Shown here: one piece after another, positions 10,882 through 23,102 of the stretch
How positions within the stretch are numbered: the first letter of the stretch is position 1
Layout: every line of letters begins with the position of its first letter
Assembly: GCA_949130495.1 (NCBI GenBank)
Contig: CASBWL010000411.1
Coordinates: 1 to 64,000, forward strand
Length of the DNA stretch: 64,000 nt
Direction of reading: 5' to 3'
Source: Sambucus nigra
Taxonomy: Eukaryota; Streptophyta; Magnoliopsida; Dipsacales; Adoxaceae
Made by a program: the position numbers and the translations under genes
The notes under the pieces: generated by a model
What the model saw: the letters and a program-made list of their open reading frames with translations, nothing else
The model's database searches: none
Told to the model about the DNA's origin: nothing

Positions 10882-11520
10882 ATGGCTCCATTTGAGGCGT
10901 TGTACGGTAGACCTTGTCGTCCCCCAGCATGTTGGTTGGAGGTGGGGGACAACAAACTACTTGGGCCGGAAGTGATTCAGGATACTTCGGCGAGGATAGA
11001 ATTGATTCGGAGTCGCATTCGGGTAGCTCAGGATCGGCAGAAGAGCTATGCTGATGCAAAGAGGTTCTTCAGGGAGTTCCAACTGGGGGACCAGGTTTTG
11101 CTCAGAGTATCTCCTATGAAGGGGATTATGCGTTTCGGGAAGAAAGGGAAGTTGTCACCGATATATGTGGGACCATTTCCTATTATTGAGCGGATTGGAC
11201 CGGTTGCGTATAGGCTTGGATTACCGGAACATTTACATCGGATTCACGATGTGTTTCATATTTCCTCGCTAAGGAAATATCTTAGAGACAATTTGGCTCA
11301 TTCTCACATTGCTTTGGAGGATATCGATCTCCAGCCGGATAGCTCCTACAAGGAGGGGCCGATTGCTATTTTGGACCGAAGTGAGCGGAAACTGCGGTCA
11401 AAGATAGTTCCATTAGTGCGTGTTCAGTGGCGACATCATAATGTCGAGGAGTCCACATGGGAGCGCGAGGATGAGATGCGCGAACGTTATCCAGAGTTGT
11501 TCTTACCAGGTACTTTCTAG
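10882..11520 (+). CDS. integrase C-terminus with chromodomain-like tail, Tekay copy 2
   Basis: 212 residues in the same phase as the upstream pol, separated from it only by the TAG at 10867-10869. It has the GPF-type module and a chromodomain-like end. This tail places the element among chromoviruses; the long LTR fits the Tekay/Del clade. The sequence is identical to copy 1. Confidence 0.9.
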   Translation: MAPFEALYGRPCRPPACWLEVGDNKLLGPEVIQDTSARIELIRSRIRVAQDRQKSYADAKRFFREFQLGDQVLLRVSPMKGIMRFGKKGKLSPIYVGPFPIIERIGPVAYRLGLPEHLHRIHDVFHISSLRKYLRDNLAHSHIALEDIDLQPDSSYKEGPIAILDRSERKLRSKIVPLVRVQWRHHNVEESTWEREDEMRERYPELFLPGTF

Positions 11521-11562
11521 TTCCGAATTTCGGGACGAAATTCAGTTATTAGGGGGGAAGTA

Positions 11563-14482
11563 TGTAATACCCCGTATTTTTGTGATATTTATTTATGGGA
11601 TTAATTAAATTAAATGTGTATTAATTGGAAATTAATCCGGATTAAAATACTAGCGAGATGCGAGTTGGTATTTGATTGTAATGTGCATATATGATTATAT
11701 ATGAATATTGAATTATGAAACTTGTCGTGAGATTGAAATACGACAATTTCGAAATCTTGTTGAGACGCGTGTGACAGTCGCGTCAAGGAAATATTTATTT
11801 TAATTAAAAAGTGAATTTTAGTTCTATTAACCGTATGGTCGTTTTGAGTGCGCCAACGCGTCCGGAAGGGTTGAAATAGTCAGAAAACACTAGCCGGGGG
11901 TTTGGTTTGGGTCCCGGGGCATTTTTAGGCCATACCGGCAACGTATAAGGGTAATTTGGTAATTTTGGATTTTTGGGAATTATTAACTACGAAAATTGGG
12001 AATTAAAAAGCTGACTTAGTAATTCCCCACTTAACCCACTAATCCCACTAATACCCAAATAGGCTACGGAAGTTATTGAAACTTGTCCCAAAAGAATTTC
12101 TAAAACACAAAACCCTAGCCACCATTAACACCTTGAGAAGAAAAGTTTGTTGAGAGAGAGATAAGGAATTCTGCAGAAAGAGAGAGAGAACACTCCAGAA
12201 ATTCGTCATCAAATTCAGAGATTCAAATAAGGCAAGTGATTTTAATTTCGTTTTTATAGAGAATGCTTCTTCCATGCGTAGGATATTCAATTAAATTGTA
12301 TTGTTGTTGAAGTATGATGAAAACCCATTTAATTGGATGTAGAGATTTATAAATCTATTGAGGAAATTGCATGTAGAACATTGATAGGATGATTAGTGGG
12401 ATGATAATACATCTTTTACATTATAAAAACGGATTTAGTTATGTCTTAGAATGACTTGATTTTTCTAGGGTTCATGTTCTTGAGAATTTGGGAAAAATGT
12501 TGGAGAATTGTTAATTTGATGTAGTTTAGTGTGGTTTGAACCCACATAAATGTTGTAATACGGATGAAACATGTTTAGGAAGGATTAGATACCTTGAAAC
12601 ATCGTTGTAATGACATTTAGAGGAGATTAGAAGTGAAGAGAATTGGGAAAAAACGAAATAAGGATTTCTGGGCTCGAAACTGGCCACTCGTTAGAAGACC
12701 TGCCCAGGTCGTTCGAACGAGCTCGTTCGAACGAGCTTCTAACGAGTTGACCATTGACTTCTAACGAGGGTGAAGTTCGTTCGATAATCTCGTTCGAACG
12801 AGATCTCGTTAGATAGCCCAGTTCATTCGAACGAACTCTCGTTCGAACGAGACTTCGAACGAGTTGACAGTTTAGTCTTTTTAGCCTGTTTTGATCCCGA
12901 GTGTCCCGTAACCTTGTGTATACATAGAGATAACCTTCCCTTGATGATTAAATGGTATATTTGGGATGTTTGGGATATAATGAGGAGTTAAACCTAGTAG
13001 TGAAGTTTGAACCTAAGGGAGAATATGAAGTAGGACGTGAGTGTCTAGTACGATGTGAGAACTATTGACGGCCTAATTTATTATATTAACCGGGAACATA
13101 TAACTTGTGTAGTATTATATGTCGGTACGAGAATGAGAAGTGTACCACCAATATATTATGGTGATTACTAAGACGTGTGCATACTTAGTATATGTATTGA
13201 TTTTATGTGTATGACATACCTACCATACTTGCTATCACGGGAGGTTTGCGTTCGCTTAGGGCCCTCTAATCCTTGTGTTGCCCGGATTTAGACTGGTTAC
13301 CTCGATGAACATAGGTCAGAGAAGGACTTATTGGGATGTTAATAAGTCTGCTGATCGTGAGAGCGCAGGTATGTGCGTGACCCATGTGATGTGACTGTGT
13401 TCGCCTCCATTATTTGTGATGTTGTTATTTGAGAACTATTCCTGAGAGATTCGGAATATGTGATCCTTATGTACGTGATGTACCGGGATGGATAGCAGAG
13501 TATGTGTGCACCGCAGCTAGTCTCGGGGTGCTTGTATTGTATATTTATGACGTGATTAATATACATTAAATTAATGAGAACTTTCATGTGGCATTGTATG
13601 AATATGGAAACCTTTTGAGAAAAATATAAAGGGATAACCTGAAATGAATTATATTGCTTAAGTGAGAATCTGAATTTTAGTAAAGCCTCCATTTATTTGA
13701 TAACGCTAGAATGATATATGGGAATCGAGTAGTAAGGGGTAGAACTTATTACGGTATGGTTAGATATGTATGTTATTTAGATGGGTACGGTACGTTAGGA
13801 GTGCACATGTAGTCGAGAGGTGAGAATTTCATGTGAGTGCACGTCCTAACATGTATTTTGCATTTAATGTTTTAATGTTATTAAAACACTTGCTGTTTTC
13901 AAAATGATTTCCACTTTCGGGCTCTGACCCATTTGCTTTCAAATCTATTTTTGTAAAAATCATTTTAGGTGCCCAGCCACAAGGACACCATGCTTAGGAT
14001 TCTCATTCAGGTGACGAGCTGTAGCTGTTTGTGGAAGTTACAGGACTTTGCTTGTAGACGCTTCATCTACTTTGACTCCATATTTATCAGTTATCAGTTG
14101 TAGGGCATGTCGCCCATTTCTTTTAGAGACATTTCATTTACTTCAGAATTCAGACTTTTGGCATGTAATTATTCAGGATTCAGACTTGTCGTATTATTTT
14201 TCAGTTGTGGGATTGTTGTGAGGAGTTTTCCTCCGGATTTATATTTATTTTGTTGGTTATTCATTACTTCATTATGGTGAATGGTTGTTATTCTTTCATT
14301 ATTATTTTACTGCATGTTAATCAGACTTAACTTAAAATTTGGCACTTACTTTTTAAATACTAGGTGGTTAGTAATTATTAAAATGTTTTCGACAGTGATG
14401 CTATTAACTGAACCAACTTGACATTTTGAATTGATTTAATAAAGGAGTAGCTACCCGGTATTTAATTAGTCGGGGTGTCACA
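11563..14482 (+). repeat. Tekay/Del LTR B (3' end of the tandem array)
   Basis: 2920 bp, TG...CA, preceded by the polypurine tract of copy 2. The outer target duplication should be ATGAG (14483-14487); its partner lies before the window. It carries the same palindrome cluster as LTR A (12709-12863), with one copy mutated. Confidence 0.95.
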
Positions 14483-14486
14483 ATGA

Positions 14487-14872
14487 GGGGATAAAGTTGT
14501 CGCAGGAACAGCCTCAGAAGGGACTGCTCCCTCGGCCTGTCGGCCTGGGCTAAGATCAGACGTTTCTCTCCTCCCAGAAGGCCCAACGCCTGTTGGTGAC
14601 GATGCTCTCTCATCCATCTCTCCTTCGCACGATTGACTCTCGGCTGGACGACCAGACGACCCATAGGACTCAGAGGGTATAATAGTGGCTAATGGAATGG
14701 GGAGAATGGGTCGTACCCAATTAGGGTCAGCCCCTCGTCTCCTCTCCTCCTCTTTCTCTATTCGTCTGATCTCTACGAAGAGATTCTCTTGAAAGGATGG
14801 TAATTCCTTAGCTAAATTGTAAAGCCTCCTAAGCATTAAGGGGGAGACCCTACACTTAGAAGAATTTGGTTA
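14487..14872 (-). pseudogene. unidentified antisense ORF fragment
   Basis: A minus-strand frame of about 120 codons reads towards the Tekay insertion, which truncates it at its 3' end. The protein starts with a leucine-rich stretch (LRRLYNLAKELPSF), followed by a charged run (EKEEERRR) and a serine/proline/glycine-rich region. I do not recognise it. It lies upstream of a polypurine tract and LTR on the plus strand (15478 onwards), the place where Tat-lineage elements can carry an antisense ORF, so it may be the C-terminal part of such a gene. A non-coding origin is also possible. Confidence 0.3.
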
Positions 14873-15490
14873 AGCTAACTACAAACAAGCTAACAGTTGA
14901 CAAATAAGTTTACAATTGACCAGACTGGACTTTTGGATTGAAACAAAAGAAATCACGGGTTTTAATCAAGAACACTCAAGAACCAGTCGCCGGAGAAGAT
15001 ACCGAAAAAGTTATGAAACAGCCTAAGGAAAATACAGTCCTACGAGCCTAAAATAGGAAAGCAAATAGAAATGAAGATAAAGAGAGCACTTGGCAGAGGG
15101 ATTACCTGATAAAGAGTAAGCAAGACTGCCAAAGCTCGAAACGGTGAAGGTGCCGAAATGGCAATGGAGCTGGTGAAATGCTAGAGAGAGAGAGTTCAGG
15201 CGCGAAGAAGAAAAAGGGGAATAAAACTTCAAAAATCATTTAAATACCTTAGTAATGAGTGGGCCCATTAACCAAGGCAGAACACGGCCCACGAGGAGGG
15301 CGTCATTAGGGTATAAAGTCCCAAGCTAAGTGTGCAGCGGCCACGCCTTGGGAAATGGAACGACAGTGGATTCTGCCTACGTGTCACATCAGTTTGACAG
15401 GTGTCATTCATCTAACTGTCCATACACTCATCTCAAAAGCAACACTATCCCTCAGCCATCTCAACAACATCGATGGCTAAGGGCTGGGGG
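14488..15490 (+). mobile_element. 3' internal remnant of a Tat-type Ty3 element, ending in a polypurine tract
   Basis: This stretch leads to a purine-rich tract (about 15478-15490) directly before an LTR starting TGATTGATATACCC. Apart from the antisense fragment at its left end I see no coding sequence. Its 5' part is cut by LTR B of the Tekay array. Confidence 0.5.
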
Positions 15491-15540
15491 TGATTGATAT
15501 ACCCATATATACCCTCGGCCATGTCGAGGGCACCCTGTGC

Positions 15541-15651
15541 CTCATCAGGCTCAGACGACCCTCCAAGGGGCCGACCCCTCATCAGGCTCAGACGACCCTC
15601 CAAGGGGCCGAACCCTCATCAGGCTCAGACGACCCTCCGAGGGTACGACAG
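15541..15651 (+). repeat. three tandem 37-bp repeats
   Basis: Units begin at 15541, 15578 and 15615. Each has the core TCATCAGGCTCAGACGACCC followed by CTCC(A/G)AGGG. They lie in the upstream part of the Tat-type LTR. Confidence 0.9.
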
Positions 15652-15667
15652 TACGAGGCCTAAATTA

Positions 15668-16986
15668 TGTAATACCCCATATTTTTATGGCTTTTAAATT
15701 TAGGGATTTTATTAAATTTAATTGAGATAAATTAATTTAATTTTAATCCGGAACGTTGTTTTAAATATTTGCTAGCGTGACGAGAGTTAGTAATTATTGA
15801 AATTTATTGAATGTTACTGGATGATTATAGTAATATATGAGATTTATTTTATAAAATTGTCACGTGTGAATAAAATGGCAATTATGAAAATTTTAGTCGG
15901 GACGCGCCCGTATCGTGTCGGGATTAAATGTTGATTAATAAAAGTGAATAAATTATAAGTTGCTCGTATAGTCATTTTGAGTGCGCCAAAGTGTCCGGAA
16001 GGGTCGAGATAGTCATAAAAGTGTACCCGGAGATTTAGTTTGGGTCTCGGGGCGTTTTTAGGCCTAATTAGTACCCCGAGAGGGCGTTTTGGACATTTCG
16101 TAATTATGGGTAATTAAACCCACGAATTTGCAAGGGTTATATCAGATGTCAAATGTTATTTTCTAGGGTTAACACAATCAAATACTAATGACGGCCATTG
16201 GAGAGGAAGAGGGGAAGCTCTCCAAGGAGTTCTAGGCCAAGAACACCTCCGATTGCACCGCCGTCACTGCCAAATGGTAGTTCGCGCTACGAGGATCTTG
16301 ACCACACCAAATTCTTCCACAAATCAGAGGTTAAATTTCCAAGCAAGTATCTATCTTGCTTTTATCAAGTTAATGCATCCTTTTATATTAGTCTTAGGTT
16401 GATTAGACTTAGTGTTCTTGAAGAAAAACGTTAATTGAAAACAAAAATTGCATGTTATAGTGATAGAGATCATATTTCTGGAAACCCATTTCACATGTAG
16501 AGGTTGAACCACGAATTTCCATGGTATTAGTGATAGAAAATCTGGAAAAAGAATGAAAGAAACTAAGATAAGGAAAATATTAGGGTTCATGAGAATTATA
16601 TAGAATTTAGCCCTTTTAACCCATGATTCTTGATGAAAACTCGCATGCCTTACGTAGATTATTACTCACTTGGGTTTATTATGTTTGTGGTATCAATTTC
16701 TGGGAGTTTGGGATTTAAAAGTTTGGAATTTGATGAGTTTGGATTATAGAACCCGTAACTGGTATTCTGCATATTTCGCCATACCTGTTTGATCGATCGA
16801 TCGAGCACAGAGCATCGATCGATCGATGGTTCGATCGATCGACCCCCTTTTATCGATCGATCGACCCCTCCTGGGAAAACTGCACTTTTTCTCGTGTTAG
16901 CTTAATTCGATTTTATGCGTAGTAAACCTTGATGTTAATTTAATAAAGGAGTGATCTCCCGGTATTCAATTAGGCGGGGTGTCACA
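15668..16986 (+). mobile_element. Tekay-like solo LTR, target duplication AATTA
   Basis: 1319 bp with the termini TGTAATACCCC and GGCGGGGTGTCACA. The five bases on each side are AATTA (15663-15667 and 16987-16991). No internal region is present, so it is the product of recombination between two LTRs. It shares the block around GTCCGGAAGGG (15995) with LTR A/B, but otherwise has diverged. It carries four GATCGATC runs (16791-16865). Confidence 0.93.
16791..16865. repeat. GATCGATC palindrome cluster
   Basis: Four runs of 13-15 bases (16791-16805, 16814-16827, 16830-16843, 16851-16865), separated by short unique spacers, in the last 200 bases of the solo LTR. Confidence 0.9.
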
Positions 16987-17577
16987 AATTAGTCCAGACT
17001 CACTGCAAGAGGGAACTTTTCCCTCGGCCTCATGCCATAGTCCGAGGGTGACATCATCACAGCGCGTGGTTTGGGAGACGCGTGGAACAATGCGCGTGAG
17101 GCTCATATGGCACGTGGAATACCATTATAACAATATCACCCCCTCACGTGAGGGAATATTTTGTCGTCATTAATCACAGGTGGCATCTACAGGTGTCAAC
17201 AGGAGATTGGCTAGATCATCATTCACATGCACCATGCATACTTGAGGGGTACACTACACCCCCAAGACCTATATATACTTGTCACCTGCAACCCTACAAG
17301 GGGAAGGATCGACCGATAATTGTAACCCTAGCAAAAACTCTGCTTATACACACAGTAGAGAGAGAAAGTGAGCTTATGTGCATTGTATCCAAGGCCATTA
17401 GTGCCCATACTTAGTGGATCACACACTCACTGTGGATGTAGGCCTAATTGGCTGAACCACTATACATCATTGTCTTATTCCTCTTATACTCATCTCCTTC
17501 TACACACTTACACACATACATCTCTATGGTTGCCATTGTTACTACTGTTTGAGCTCATCATCACTTATCTGGCGGTG

Positions 17578-17820
17578 TTAGATTTCAGCATCATCAATAG
17601 GGTCGACCTTAACCAACAACTTGTTTTTCCCTAATGGAGTCTTAACATCTGCATTAAAAACGATTAGAGTACCCACCTTGGTGTCCAAATCCTGGACCTT
17701 GTACCCAAGTTTGAGTAACAAGTTGATATACATAATCGCTGAAAAACTTCCTTGATCGATAATTATCCCCTTCACGTCAAAATTCACCACCTAAAGAGTT
17801 ATTACCAATCTGTTATGGAT
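17578..17820 (-). pseudogene. retroviral-type protease fragment of a Tat-type element
   Basis: The minus-strand frame shows the protease signature of Tat-lineage Ty3 elements: GIIIDQGSFSAIMY, where D-x-G-S is the active site, followed by LLLKLGY. About 70 residues remain. The upstream part runs into a stop and then the solo LTR at 17826. It is in the opposite direction to the LTR on its left, so it belongs to another element. Confidence 0.6.
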
Positions 17821-17825
17821 AGATA

Positions 17826-20800
17826 TGTAACACCCCGTATTTTTAATAATTTTTAAAATGGGATTAATTAGAATTAATTGTGGGATAATTGAAAATTAAT
17901 CAGGTTTAAATATTACTCAAGAATAAAGTAATGTGTGATTTGTGTTGAATATTACTTAGTGATTAAAAATATATGATTATGTATTTACATATGATTATGA
18001 TTTTATAAATTATCGCGAGTGATGAATACGACAATTTTGATAATTAAGTTGGGACGCACGTGTGAGTCGTTTCGGGACTATAATTAAGTGGAATAAAAAG
18101 TGAATTATTTTTTATGTCATCCAAATGATCGTTTTGACTGGGCCAAAGGGTCCGGAAGGATTTAAATAGTAAAAAACGAGTACTCGAGGGTTATGTTCGG
18201 GTATTGGGAGTATTTGAGATTAATCCGGACTTATTTAGGTGACTTTTGGCCTTCTTAATGGTAGGTGAAAAGCCAAAAACGGGATTTCACCTTTAAAATC
18301 AAAGGTTAGGCTTAGGGAATAGTCACTTTGACAAACGCAAAGGTTAAGAAAATTATACAGAGAGTTAGAGAGAAAATGGAGAGAAGGAGAAAGAATTTCA
18401 AGAGCCTAAGGGGAGGATTTGAAGAATTTGTGCAAGAACAAACCTGGAACGAAGGAAATTCATGGAGGCTATAATTCTTTTTCAATGATTCAGACTTACA
18501 ATCTAAAGGCAAGTGATTTAAACTTTGCAAACTTAGCATGTATAATGTCCATGTTAGGTTGTTTAGAACATTTCGAAGAGTTTCACGATTCAAAGATAAA
18601 TAATGACGAGTTTAATTGATTCCTTGAAATGAGAAATATATAGGATTAAATATCTTTTGATTATATATTTTAATCCACGAAATTTGGAATCATTTGGTGA
18701 TTAAAATCTAAGTTTATAAGTTGTTTTTGGAGAAATGATAAAATATGAGATTTCTGGAATTTATGGGAAATAATCTGATTTAATCCAAGCTTCTTTATAA
18801 TTTTAAGTTGTAGAATTATTGGAGATCATTTATATGTATTGTTGTATTATTGGGAATAAATTATAAGGAGTTTGGGATCATAAGATTGAGGTTTGAGGTT
18901 GAAAAATGGCTAAACCCGTAGGTTAACTTATGCACATTCTAGACCAATATCTGGTCGATCGATCGATCGACTCCCCCTGGAGATGTGATTTATTTCTTTT
19001 TTTTTTTAAATATTTATTTAAATACCAACTGTGAGGAATATTTAGTGATGATTAATTAAACAAATTGGGACTTAGAAAAGGGCAGTAGGGTATACTTAAG
19101 ACCCGAAAAATATCATGGGACGGAATGGGGGAATTTAACGAGTGTGAATTAAATTCGTTACGGTGGAAATATATATATATTGGGATTTAAATCGAATAAA
19201 TGATGATTTAAGGTGAGGAGCAGTAGTAAGGGAGTTATTATTACCGGAATAACCTTAGGCTTATGTGGGATTAACCCTAATATGTGAAATAAAAGGGTTT
19301 AGATTGAATTAGGGAGTATTGAGAAATAAACCTAATCAAAGATGATATTAATTCGTAAAAAATCGGGAGTTGTGATGACATGGGCTAGTAGGGCGTGAGT
19401 GTTTACCTACTTAATTTACATGAGAAATAAATGATTACCCTTCGAGTGATGAGAGAAGCCCGGGAATATAATTTGAGAAGTAAAGTCATAATTTGTAAAT
19501 ACGTAGGATATGTGAGATAAATATACTATGTATGGATATATTTATATGGGTTGTGCGTGTGCCCTATTGTTATTATATATAGGTGGAATGAATACCTATA
19601 TCATTATTTATTGTGTGTATGACATACCTATGTTGCTTGCTATCGGGGGCGGAGGTTTCGCATTGTGGACGATCTTATCCTGATTGGACCCATTTGGGGG
19701 GATTTAGATTTGTACACTGAGCATAGGACCTTGGACACGTTCTATTGGTGTGAATGATAGTCTCGACGACTGAATGGGAGCGTAGGTATGTGCGTGACCC
19801 GTTTGGCTGAGGAGTATGCTCTCCTCCAATATTGCGTGTTATGTTAATTATGGTTCGTGAGAGACGCCGAACCAATAGTCCTATACACAGTGAGAGATAT
19901 ATCAGGATATGATAGTAGAGTATGCATGCACCGCAGCTGTGTCTGGGAGGTGTTATATTAGTATATGTAATAGTGTGATGAATATATATACTGTGACGTA
20001 ATGTAACGTGTGAAATTGTAGATTTAAAATATATGTAGTGGGATGTAATCTACTGTGCGAAATTGTAGATGAAAATGAATAGTATGATCGGATTGAAATA
20101 AGTAAGTGAATACTTAATCCTAAAGCTGTGAAAGTTCACAATACAGAGAAATAAACGTGTTTAATTAACATAAGTATTGTGTGGGAAATACAGGGAAATG
20201 ATATTGGGTAGAATCATGTTGAGAACCTTAATTAGGGGAATAATAAGGTACGTTAGGCATGTACACTAGATTGGAGGTGAGAATTCTCAAGCGAGATCTC
20301 GAGAAGCTAACATGTACATAATAATTGCTTAATTGCATTTGTTAAGCACTTGCTATTTTTAAAAATCTTTTACAATCGGGCTCTGACCCGTTTTCTTGCA
20401 TATTTTTTTCTCTATTGTATCTTGTACATCAGGTATCTAGTATCAGGGATGTCGGTATAGAATTTGGATATCTCGACGGGTTATAGCTGCTACTGGAGAG
20501 GCAGATTTTGTTTAGACGCATTCATTCTGTTGATTCATACATCTGTAGTGTCTACTTCTATTTAGGGCAGATCGCCTAGGATTCTAGAGGTTGCAATTAT
20601 TTTTGTAAATACTATTGATATCAGTTTTATTTTATTGTAATGAAATATTTTAACCGGAGAGTTATTCCAGTCACATTTATTCTGGTTATATTTAGTTTTG
20701 TTGTGATATGATATTACTTATGATTATTCCGTATCGTGGAATGGTTTTAATTAAAAAAAACGGAATTTTTTTTTACACTAACTTAATTAATTATTAGGTA

Positions 20801-20913
20801 ATTAATAAAGAAAATATTTTTCGACAGTGATGCTAAGAATGAACCAACTGTATACTCTGATCTAATTGGGTATATGATTGATCACCCGGTATTTAATTAG
20901 GCGGGGTGTCACA
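17826..20913 (+). mobile_element. Tekay-like solo LTR, 3088 bp
   Basis: Its ends are TGTAACACCCCG and GGCGGGGTGTCACA. The flanks are AGATA (17821-17825) and AGACA (20914-20918), a five-base target duplication with one change. It shares the GTCCGGAAGG block (18149) with the other Tekay-like LTRs. It contains one 18-bp perfect palindrome, GTCGATCGATCGATCGAC (18954-18971), with an AT-rich TATA-like stretch about 35 bases on. Confidence 0.9.
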
Positions 20914-20918
20914 AGACA

Positions 20919-21525
20919 TAAGAATACCTCTGTAATATTCCTCATATAGTAACCCAAAAAACACCAATACATGGATGTCGGTGTATTTTGTGATTTGGGT
21001 AGCCAACTCACAAAATCGCGAGATTTATCAATGGCTTGTAAATGGCAGGTGTGAGACCCTGGAGAAGTCCTTAGGTTATAATAATACCCAATTTCGTTCA
21101 GACCCACATTAGTCCCACAAATATGGTTAACGGTTATTGTGCCCATTAGATACAAAAGAAACTCACATTGTTGGTTTGGAAGTATTCCATTAAAACGGAG
21201 TACTTATACCAATAATGGGTGAAGAAGGAAGCGAACTCCCATTTAATTATTTAAAATGTTATAAAAGCAACATCGTCGTCAATGTCGTAGACATCTTCTT
21301 TAAGAGAGAGGTGTTGATTTTAACTTTACTGGTAATGAGATATTCAACATGAAATGCCTTAAAACAAATCTGAGTTCACCTCATACTTTCTCAAACGCCT
21401 GGACATAGAGAAAAAGGTTAAGAGAAGAAGAATAAAAAAGAGGGTTTCAAATCGTAGGGGAATAAAGCGATAGAGCGTACCTGTAAAATGAACAGGATGA
21501 AGAAGGTGTAAGGCCCATCCAAACC
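20919..21525. other. unassigned stretch
   Basis: Between the solo LTR and element 1. I see no convincing coding frame, terminal repeat or RNA gene. The minus-strand frames here are short and their composition is not protein-like. Confidence 0.4.
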
Positions 21526-23045
21526 TATAGACACCCCATTTTATTACCCCCATACACTTCCATAGGTCCAAGCACTATCCATTTAACCCTAAACTCCCTA
21601 ATCCTCCTTTAAATCCAAAATTTGAGGTCCACAGACGCTTATTGATCTCTATTTTACTTTGGTCAAATCTCGAACCTAATATTTTCTCAACTCATTGTCA
21701 CATGGATCTGAATTCCCTTTCCAACAGTCCATATAGCGTGTGAATCGGACTTACGGTTCCCATTTAACGCCCCTTTTACTCGAAAGGTCACTAAAAATAT
21801 GGTGACCCTTCTTGAGCTCCATTTGACTTTGGTCACATCTCGAACTATATATTTTTTCAACGTACTTTCATAGGGCTCTGAATAACCTTTCCAACGGTCC
21901 ATACCGTGCACAAATCGGACTTATAATTTATATTTTATGATCGTGTTTACAAAAATTTCTTTTTTGGAATGCTTATGGGCACCACTTATCCCCTGTCTAT
22001 AGGCAGGGAATACTTTACTCCGTCGCTAAGTCTAGAAGGCCAGCCTATTGAAAGGCCAAGGGCTATGATGATCGGCAAACCTTAGGGGCAGATTAATCAA
22101 TTCTTTCCTTTGGGGGTTCCTATTTAAGGAAACCTTGACCTCATTGTTCAGAACCATTTTCCTCGAAATCAGTGCACAACCATTCCAAACATCCCTTTCC
22201 ACAAATTCTCCTAACATTCCATTACGACTCCAACACCTCACCTTTGCCACATATTTTTCCACCATCTCACCACCATTACAACTATCCTACGTCACATAAT
22301 AAATGAGAATCCAAGTTTTATAAAATGATTAAATTTCTTCTATTCCAGTTCATTAAACTACCGCCATTTTGTACATTTTATTGCTTTAAGCACATCTTTC
22401 TTATTAGTTTATACTTTCTCACCCTTAATCACCCTTTTTATTATCTCTATACTCACAACTTGTTTTCATAAACTCAAAACCCCAAAAGGAGGGTTTAGTT
22501 CATAAACCTTAAATTAGAGTTTTTTTTCCATTTCTCTACATTTTCACCACTTGTACAGATTTTTCCACAAATAAAAATAGGAAACTCTACCTTTTAGTTT
22601 ATGGATTGAATCCCACCTTTATGTTATATCGAACTATGTAGACTTTGATATCGGGTTTCGGCGACGTAGGTATCCCGAATTTATCTAGAGATTCGAGTCT
22701 TCGTTTTCTCATTTCTCACTTTTTACTTTTTTAACTACTTCCCCATTAGTATTTTCATACATCTACTCACCTAATTATTTTTAATTTTAATGGCCACGTA
22801 AGACATGCATACTCATTTGTTCACAGCGAGTCACGATCTCGCATATCGCTCATAATATATATATTTGACTTATTTTACTACCTTTTAGTGGTCTCATCAT
22901 ACACGCATACTCATTTACTCACAGTGAGTCACGATCTAGCGCATCGTTAATATTTTATCTACCTTTATGTTTTTCTCTTTATTTTTACACCCCTTCAACT
23001 GATTCATTCCCCTTCTTTTCATGACGCGGCTCCTTACACAGTTTT

Positions 23046-23102
<57 letters not shown>

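Larger units (their letters stand above)
6703..11562 (+). mobile_element. Tekay/Del-type element, copy 2, internal region
   Basis: This is the complete internal region between LTR A and LTR B. It holds the primer site, a leader of about 170 bases, one gag-pol reading frame (6886-11520) broken by three stops in phase, and the polypurine tract (11551-11560). All pieces of the polyprotein lie in one frame, so the stops at 7870 (TAG), 8623 (TGA) and 10867 (TAG) are the only visible breaks. With its two LTRs the unit would be about 10.7 kb. Confidence 0.95.
15491..17560 (+). repeat. LTR of a Tat-type element, split by a nested solo LTR
   Basis: It starts with TG straight after a polypurine tract. 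It holds three 37-bp repeats (15541-15651), then the insertion at 15668-16986, then resumes with G-box-like CACGTG/CACGTGAG motifs, a TATATATA box (about 17270) and a leader-like stretch. The 3' end is uncertain, about 17560; a TGGCG motif follows at 17570. Without the insertion it would be about 0.75 kb. Confidence 0.55.

Noticed and set aside
15541..15651. CRISPR-like look of the 37-bp repeats
   Set aside because: The units abut without spacers, and the surroundings are plant retrotransposon DNA.
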